A stretch of DNA of 64,000 bases. Source: Planctomycetaceae bacterium (lineage in GTDB: Bacteria > Planctomycetota > Phycisphaerae > UBA1845 > UTPLA1). Positions 60,869 through 64,000 of this stretch are shown piece by piece; the first letter of the stretch is position 1, and every line of letters starts with the position of its first letter. Under the pieces are notes generated by a model. It did no database searches and was not told the origin of the DNA. It saw nothing but the letters and a program-made list of their open reading frames with translations. Position numbers and translations under genes: made by a program. Location: positions 1,612,001 through 1,676,000 of the forward strand of contig CP030884.1 of NCBI GenBank assembly GCA_006969385.1, read 5' to 3'.

Positions 60869-61414
60869 TTATTGATCGAGGTCGTACACCGTGATGTTGA
60901 CGTTGGCGTAAACGTTGATTTCGCCGGCGATCTGCAGGCCCTGGGCGACGATATCGCGCGCGGGTAGATCGGTATGGCGCAGTAGCGCGCGGGTGGCGGC
61001 GAGGGCGGGCGTGCCGCCGCTACCGATCGCGATGATGTCGTCGGTCGGTTCGATGACATCGCCGTTGCCGCCGATGATGAGGCTGGATTCGGCATCGGCG
61101 ACGGCCAATAGGCTTTCGAGTCGGCGCAGCGCGCGATCGGTGCGCCAGTCCTTGGCGAGTTCGATGGCGGCGCGCGTCGTGTTGCCTTTGTATTCCTCCA
61201 GCTTGCTTTCGAAGCGTTCCAACAAAGCAAACGCGTCGGCCGCCGAACCCGCAAAGCCCGCTAGCACGCGATTCTTATACAGCCTGCGAATCTTGATCGC
61301 GTCGGCCTTGATGATGGAATCTCCGAGCGTGACTTGACCGTCGCCGCCCATGGCGACTTGGCCGTTGCGGCGAACGGAGAGGATGGTGGTGGATCGGATT
61401 CGTTGAGCGGGCAC
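60869..61414 (-). CDS. hslV: ATP-dependent protease peptidase subunit HslV
   Basis: 181 residues. N-terminal Thr-type peptidase: ...[20 protein letters not shown] places Thr9 or Thr10 after a short pro-segment (MPAQRIRS), longer than the single Met of E. coli. Other signatures: [60 protein letters not shown] and [17 protein letters not shown]. Partner HslU is not within this window. HslV forms a double hexameric core and degrades unfolded cytosolic proteins delivered by HslU. Confidence 0.93.
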   Translation of the reverse strand: MPAQRIRSTTILSVRRNGQVAMGGDGQVTLGDSIIKADAIKIRRLYKNRVLAGFAGSAADAFALLERFESKLEEYKGNTTRAAIELAKDWRTDRALRRLESLLAVADAESSLIIGGNGDVIEPTDDIIAIGSGGTPALAATRALLRHTDLPARDIVAQGLQIAGEINVYANVNITVYDLDQ

Positions 61415-61743
61415 GGGTGACTCCTGCGGATGGTGGTCAACTAATTGCTTGAATCATTCATTCCTTAACTAAGTCAATCGGCAGCAAGTATCGTTGTGGC
61501 ACCGCCGTCTCGGCGGTGAAAACAGGCGAGACGCCTGTGCCACAGCTAATGGTTCTTTTTGCGTGTCCACTTAGCATGTCGTTAGTCGTTCGAGCGTCTT
61601 TAGAAGAAGCAACCCTCCCCTAACCCCTCCTTGCAAGGGAGGCGGACTATAAAACGCCCATTGTTTGGGAGGGTAACTCAGCAACTGCTCGTAATGTTGT
61701 TGATGTTCCGCCGCCGCACTGCGCCTGTTCGACGGCCGCGTCG
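61415..61743. other. 329-base intergenic region with palindromic repeats
   Basis: 61495-61546: GTGGCACCGCCGTCTCGGCG then GTGAAAACAGGCGAGACGCC then TGTGCCAC, two nested inverted repeats. 61609-61645: CCCTCCCCTAACCCCTCCTT then GCAAGGGAGG. No gene supported. Confidence 0.65.
61495..61546. repeat. Nested inverted repeat GTGGCACCGCC...GTGCCAC
   Basis: GTGGCA at the left end pairs with TGTGCCAC at the right; CACCGCCG/CGGCGGTG and GGCGAGACGCCT form inner hairpins. Confidence 0.7.
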
Positions 61744-62538
61744 TTAGTCGAATATGTTCCACCACTTGCCATCGTTGGGTTGTTCGTGACCGGCGGGTGT
61801 TTGGCCCGCCTTGGCGAATGGCGCGTTGGTCTTGGCGAGCCACGCTTGCCAAGCGTCCGCGTCGTAGCGATAGGTTTCACCGGTAAGGCGAATCAGCGAA
61901 TCTTCGGCGGCGCGCTTCTCGGCAAAATCGTCGCGGCGCATGGCCTCGATGAGAGCGGTTAAGACGGCGCGATCAGGTACGAACCCCATCGTGTCGAGCA
62001 GCAGAACGCGCGTTTGGTGGTCGCGTTCGTCTTCTAAGGCACTGCAGGTTAATTGTGCCAAGTTGATATCGTCGGTGGTGGTACCGGTCTGTACGTAACG
62101 AAGTAGCAATCGCGCGGCGCCGCGACGCAAAACGGGGCCGGCGGGACGCATGTCGCTGTTGGAGGCCGTTTGTACGCGCGGTGCTTTCGGATTGTTCAAC
62201 AAATCGGCGATGATGCGTCGTGCTGTTGCAGCGTCGTGTTTATCGAGGGCGCGCAGCGCCGCGTGACGCACCATGTCGTCCACGTCTTCGCGCGCCATGG
62301 TGCGATAGATATCGATGGCCCACGGGGCTGCGCCGTCTTTGGATTCGGATAAGCGCTGCACGCCCATGCGGCGCTCATCGGGCGCATCAGACGCGAGGGC
62401 GACATCGATCGGGTCGCGCTCGTCATCTTTTTCAAACATCGAACCGCGCGAGCCGCTGCAACCGGTTACGAGAATGGCGGCGATGATGAAGAGAAGCAAT
62501 GCGATTCGAGACGCAGTATGCGGTCTATGCATCGTCAT
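61744..62538 (-). CDS. HEAT-repeat lipoprotein
   Basis: 264 residues. ATG 62538 gives a lipoprotein signal ending LVTGCSGSRG. HEAT-type helix pairs follow: DAPDERRMGVQRLSESKDGA, VDDMVRHAALRALDKHDAAT, VLRRGAARLLLRYVQTGTTT, and VLTALIEAMRRDDFAEKRAA with EDSLIRLTGETYRYD. The repeats suggest a protein-binding solenoid in the periplasm. It lies 160 bases after murI on the same strand. The frame is open upstream, reading through the GAGGGAGAGGG repeat, which is not coding. Confidence 0.8.
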   Translation of the reverse strand: MTMHRPHTASRIALLLFIIAAILVTGCSGSRGSMFEKDDERDPIDVALASDAPDERRMGVQRLSESKDGAAPWAIDIYRTMAREDVDDMVRHAALRALDKHDAATARRIIADLLNNPKAPRVQTASNSDMRPAGPVLRRGAARLLLRYVQTGTTTDDINLAQLTCSALEDERDHQTRVLLLDTMGFVPDRAVLTALIEAMRRDDFAEKRAAEDSLIRLTGETYRYDADAWQAWLAKTNAPFAKAGQTPAGHEQPNDGKWWNIFD

Positions 62539-62590
62539 CGTGCTGCATCCACGTCTTGCTTTTGAGTTTGTAGTTATTCTGCTATGCCGG

Positions 62591-62633
62591 AGACCCTCAC
62601 CCCTGCCCTCTTCCTGCGAGGGAGAGGGAGTAT
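62591..62633. repeat. Palindromic repeat CCCTCACCCCTGCCCTCTTC
   Basis: CCCTCACCCCTGCCCTCTTC then CTGCGAGGGAGAGGGAG, an imperfect palindrome of the type translated as TPSPSQEEGRGEG on the minus strand. Resembles 61609-61645 and more distantly 18410-18440. Confidence 0.65.
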
Positions 62634-62698
62634 ATGTCGCGCCGTTATTTGACGTGGTCGGTGTAATGGGTTGGGTCATCATCGTGTCGTGCATGCGT

Positions 62699-63535
62699 TT
62701 AACTAACGGGTCGTGCTTCGTCGGCATGGAATCGCTCGGGGGCGACCCAAGTTACATCGACGATCGATTGTTGCAAAAAGCGTTGGCCCAGCTCGCGAAA
62801 ACGCTGCGGGTTATCGCTGACATAGCAGGTGAGCTTACCGCGCCGGTCCTCGGTTCGCAGCCCGTTGGTCGCGGCCAGATCGGCGTATACCTGTTGGGCG
62901 GTTTGCTCGGCGCTGTCGATCAGTTCGACGGTCGGGCCGCAGGCGGCGGCGATGGCCTCACGCAAAATCGGGTAATGCGTGCAACCCAACACCATCGCTT
63001 GCGGGCCTAGCGCGACAAGCGGTTGCAAATAATCCTGCACGACGGCACGCACGATGGGGTCGTCGGCGGAGCGGCCTTCTTCGGCAAGCGGTACGAAGAG
63101 CGGGCAGGGTTTCTGAATCACGCGGACTTGCGGATTGAGGCTGCGCATGGCCGTACGATAGGCGTCCGAATTGATGGTGGATTCGGTCGCAATGACGGCG
63201 ATGGTGCCGTTGCCGGCACGCTCGACGGCGGCGCGGGCGCCGGGCATGACGACGCCGACTGTGGGCACGGAAATGTGGGGTCGTAAAGATGGTAGCGCGG
63301 CGGCGCTGGCGGTATTGCAGGCAAAGACGATGAGTTTGGGGTCGAAGCGAAGCAGGAAGTCGCAAATCTCGCGCGCGAAGCGCGTGACGGTCTCTTTGCT
63401 TTTGCTGCCATATGGCACGCGCGCGGTGTCGCCGAAGTAGACGAGATCGTCGGCGGGCAGGCGCTGTTGAATGGCGCGCACGACGGTGAGGCCGCCTAAA
63501 CCGGAATCGAATATGGCAATGCAGCGGCGATCCAA
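62699..63535 (-). CDS. murI: Glutamate racemase
   Basis: 278 residues; makes D-glutamate for peptidoglycan in the cytosol. IAIFDSGLGGLTVVRAI carries the first active-site region, VYFGDTARVPYGSKS the substrate loop, LIVFACNTASAAAL the first catalytic Cys and AMVLGCTHYPILREAI the second. Both cysteines are present. The start is TTG 63535, with AGAGG about ten bases before it; no ATG lies near the expected N-terminus. Presence of murI and of amidase supports a peptidoglycan wall in this organism. Confidence 0.94.
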   Translation of the reverse strand: MDRRCIAIFDSGLGGLTVVRAIQQRLPADDLVYFGDTARVPYGSKSKETVTRFAREICDFLLRFDPKLIVFACNTASAAALPSLRPHISVPTVGVVMPGARAAVERAGNGTIAVIATESTINSDAYRTAMRSLNPQVRVIQKPCPLFVPLAEEGRSADDPIVRAVVQDYLQPLVALGPQAMVLGCTHYPILREAIAAACGPTVELIDSAEQTAQQVYADLAATNGLRTEDRRGKLTCYVSDNPQRFRELGQRFLQQSIVDVTWVAPERFHADEARPVS

Positions 63536-63797
63536 TGCAGGGATACCTCTGTGGTAGTTTCCTTTAACGCGGCACTCGTTTCGACGGGGTCACGCGTTCG
63601 GCACAGTCAGTGTAACGTGGGTGGTTGCGGGTTACGAATTAGGGGGAGCTATTGAGGGCCGAAGAAATTGAATTTGTGCTCTTCTAGACAGTTACAGTTC
63701 CCAAATCACCTATTGCAACCTTCCACTTAAATGAAGCTCACTGTAATGCGGCGGCCTTTTCCACTTCGATTTGAATTGAGTCCAAGGAGTTTCCCAT

Positions 63798-63890
63798 CGT
63801 CCTTACAGGACGAGGTAACCGGTGGGCTGTTACGACCACACCGTTGAAACGGTGGGCTATTTTCCATCGGTCCCTGCCGGGACCGGAATA
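63798..63890. repeat. Composite palindromic repeat (copy 3, shortened)
   Basis: GTCCTTACAGGAC, ACCGGTGGGCTGTTACGACC, ACACCGTTGAAACGGTGGGC then TATT, GGTCCCTGCCGGGACC. It keeps the CCCACC-type hairpin plus GGCTATT plus GTCCC/GGGAC unit of the copies at 31170 and 54245. Confidence 0.75.
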
Positions 63891-63981
63891 CCGACATAAG
63901 TTCCGCGTTTTTTTTCACGCTTCTCGGAACGATTGACTTCAACCTTGTCGATTGACTACCGGTGTCGTTTGATTTCTGCCA

Positions 63982-64000
63982 CGGGGAGCAATGGCATCTC
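63982..64000. repeat. Partial GGGGAGCA repeat cut by window end
   Basis: ACGGGGAGCAATGGCATCTC begins like the left arm at 34616 and 47443; the other arm would lie beyond the window. Confidence 0.4.

Larger units (their letters stand above)
63536..64000. other. 465-base intergenic region to window end, with two repeats
   Basis: Holds a shortened composite palindromic repeat at 63798-63890 and the start of a GGGGAGCA-type repeat at 63982. No gene supported up to the edge. Confidence 0.6.

Overview
This 64 kb window looks like a chromosomal segment of a Planctomycetota bacterium, probably Phycisphaerae or a close relative. That placement is inferred from protein families, not from a search. The pointers are a PEP-CTERM-tailed exported protein, a CAAX-protease-related membrane protein of the kind linked to exosortase systems, a pseudopilin with the FTLIEL cleavage motif, a DUF1573 protein, a DUF1570 protein, PQQ-type beta-propellers and many secreted proteins or lipoproteins of unknown function. 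Genes for BamD-like and LptE-like proteins fit a diderm envelope. I see no phage, integrase, transposase, rRNA or CRISPR. Most genes are housekeeping.

Layout. 1-4.5 kb: partial tyrosine phosphatase, LOG-family protein, then a CDP-alcohol phosphatidyltransferase whose stop overlaps the start of ribBA, and a GNAT enzyme. 4.4-14 kb: a 909-residue secreted protein, a sigma-70 factor, MiaE, a frameshifted DUF1573 gene, an ATP-grasp protein, an outer-membrane barrel with a 40-residue micro-ORF behind it, and a PEP-CTERM protein. 14.4-23.4 kb: tRNA-Leu(CAA), a LolD/LolE-like ABC pair, a PQQ-like propeller, the CAAX-protease-like protein, a lipoprotein aminopeptidase, a PGRP-type amidase and a pseudopilin. 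23.5-27.2 kb: the translation cluster thrS-infC-rpmI-rplT, with a TTG start on infC and a terminator-like hairpin between the two ribosomal protein genes. 27.4-36 kb: HAD hydrolase, Ser/Thr kinase, GNAT, glycosyltransferase, DUF1570 protein, LarE and AccA. 36.3-41 kb: PurL with two N-terminal PurS-like segments, a two-domain nucleotide-kinase-like protein and tRNA-Pro(TGG). 41.3-50.4 kb: M28/PDZ peptidase, PEGA protein, RuvX, BamD-like, LptE-like and FtsH. 50.5-64 kb: GNAT, alpha/beta hydrolase, GH3-family enzyme, secreted propeller, lipoproteins, 7Fe ferredoxin, agmatinase, a FixJ-like regulator lacking the phospho-accepting Asp, HslV, a HEAT lipoprotein and glutamate racemase.

The structure that genes do not explain is a set of at least seven families of short palindromic repeats, confined to intergenic DNA. 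Three copies of one family are bounded by the same hairpin in inverted orientation and have unrelated interiors. Another family is a composite of several nested palindromes, again in three places. No mobility gene accompanies them. I found no clear new multi-gene system. The strongest single oddities are the repeats, the Asp-to-Glu regulator with an AT-hook-like tail, the degenerate-P-loop protein, the frameshifted DUF1573 gene and the micro-ORF.
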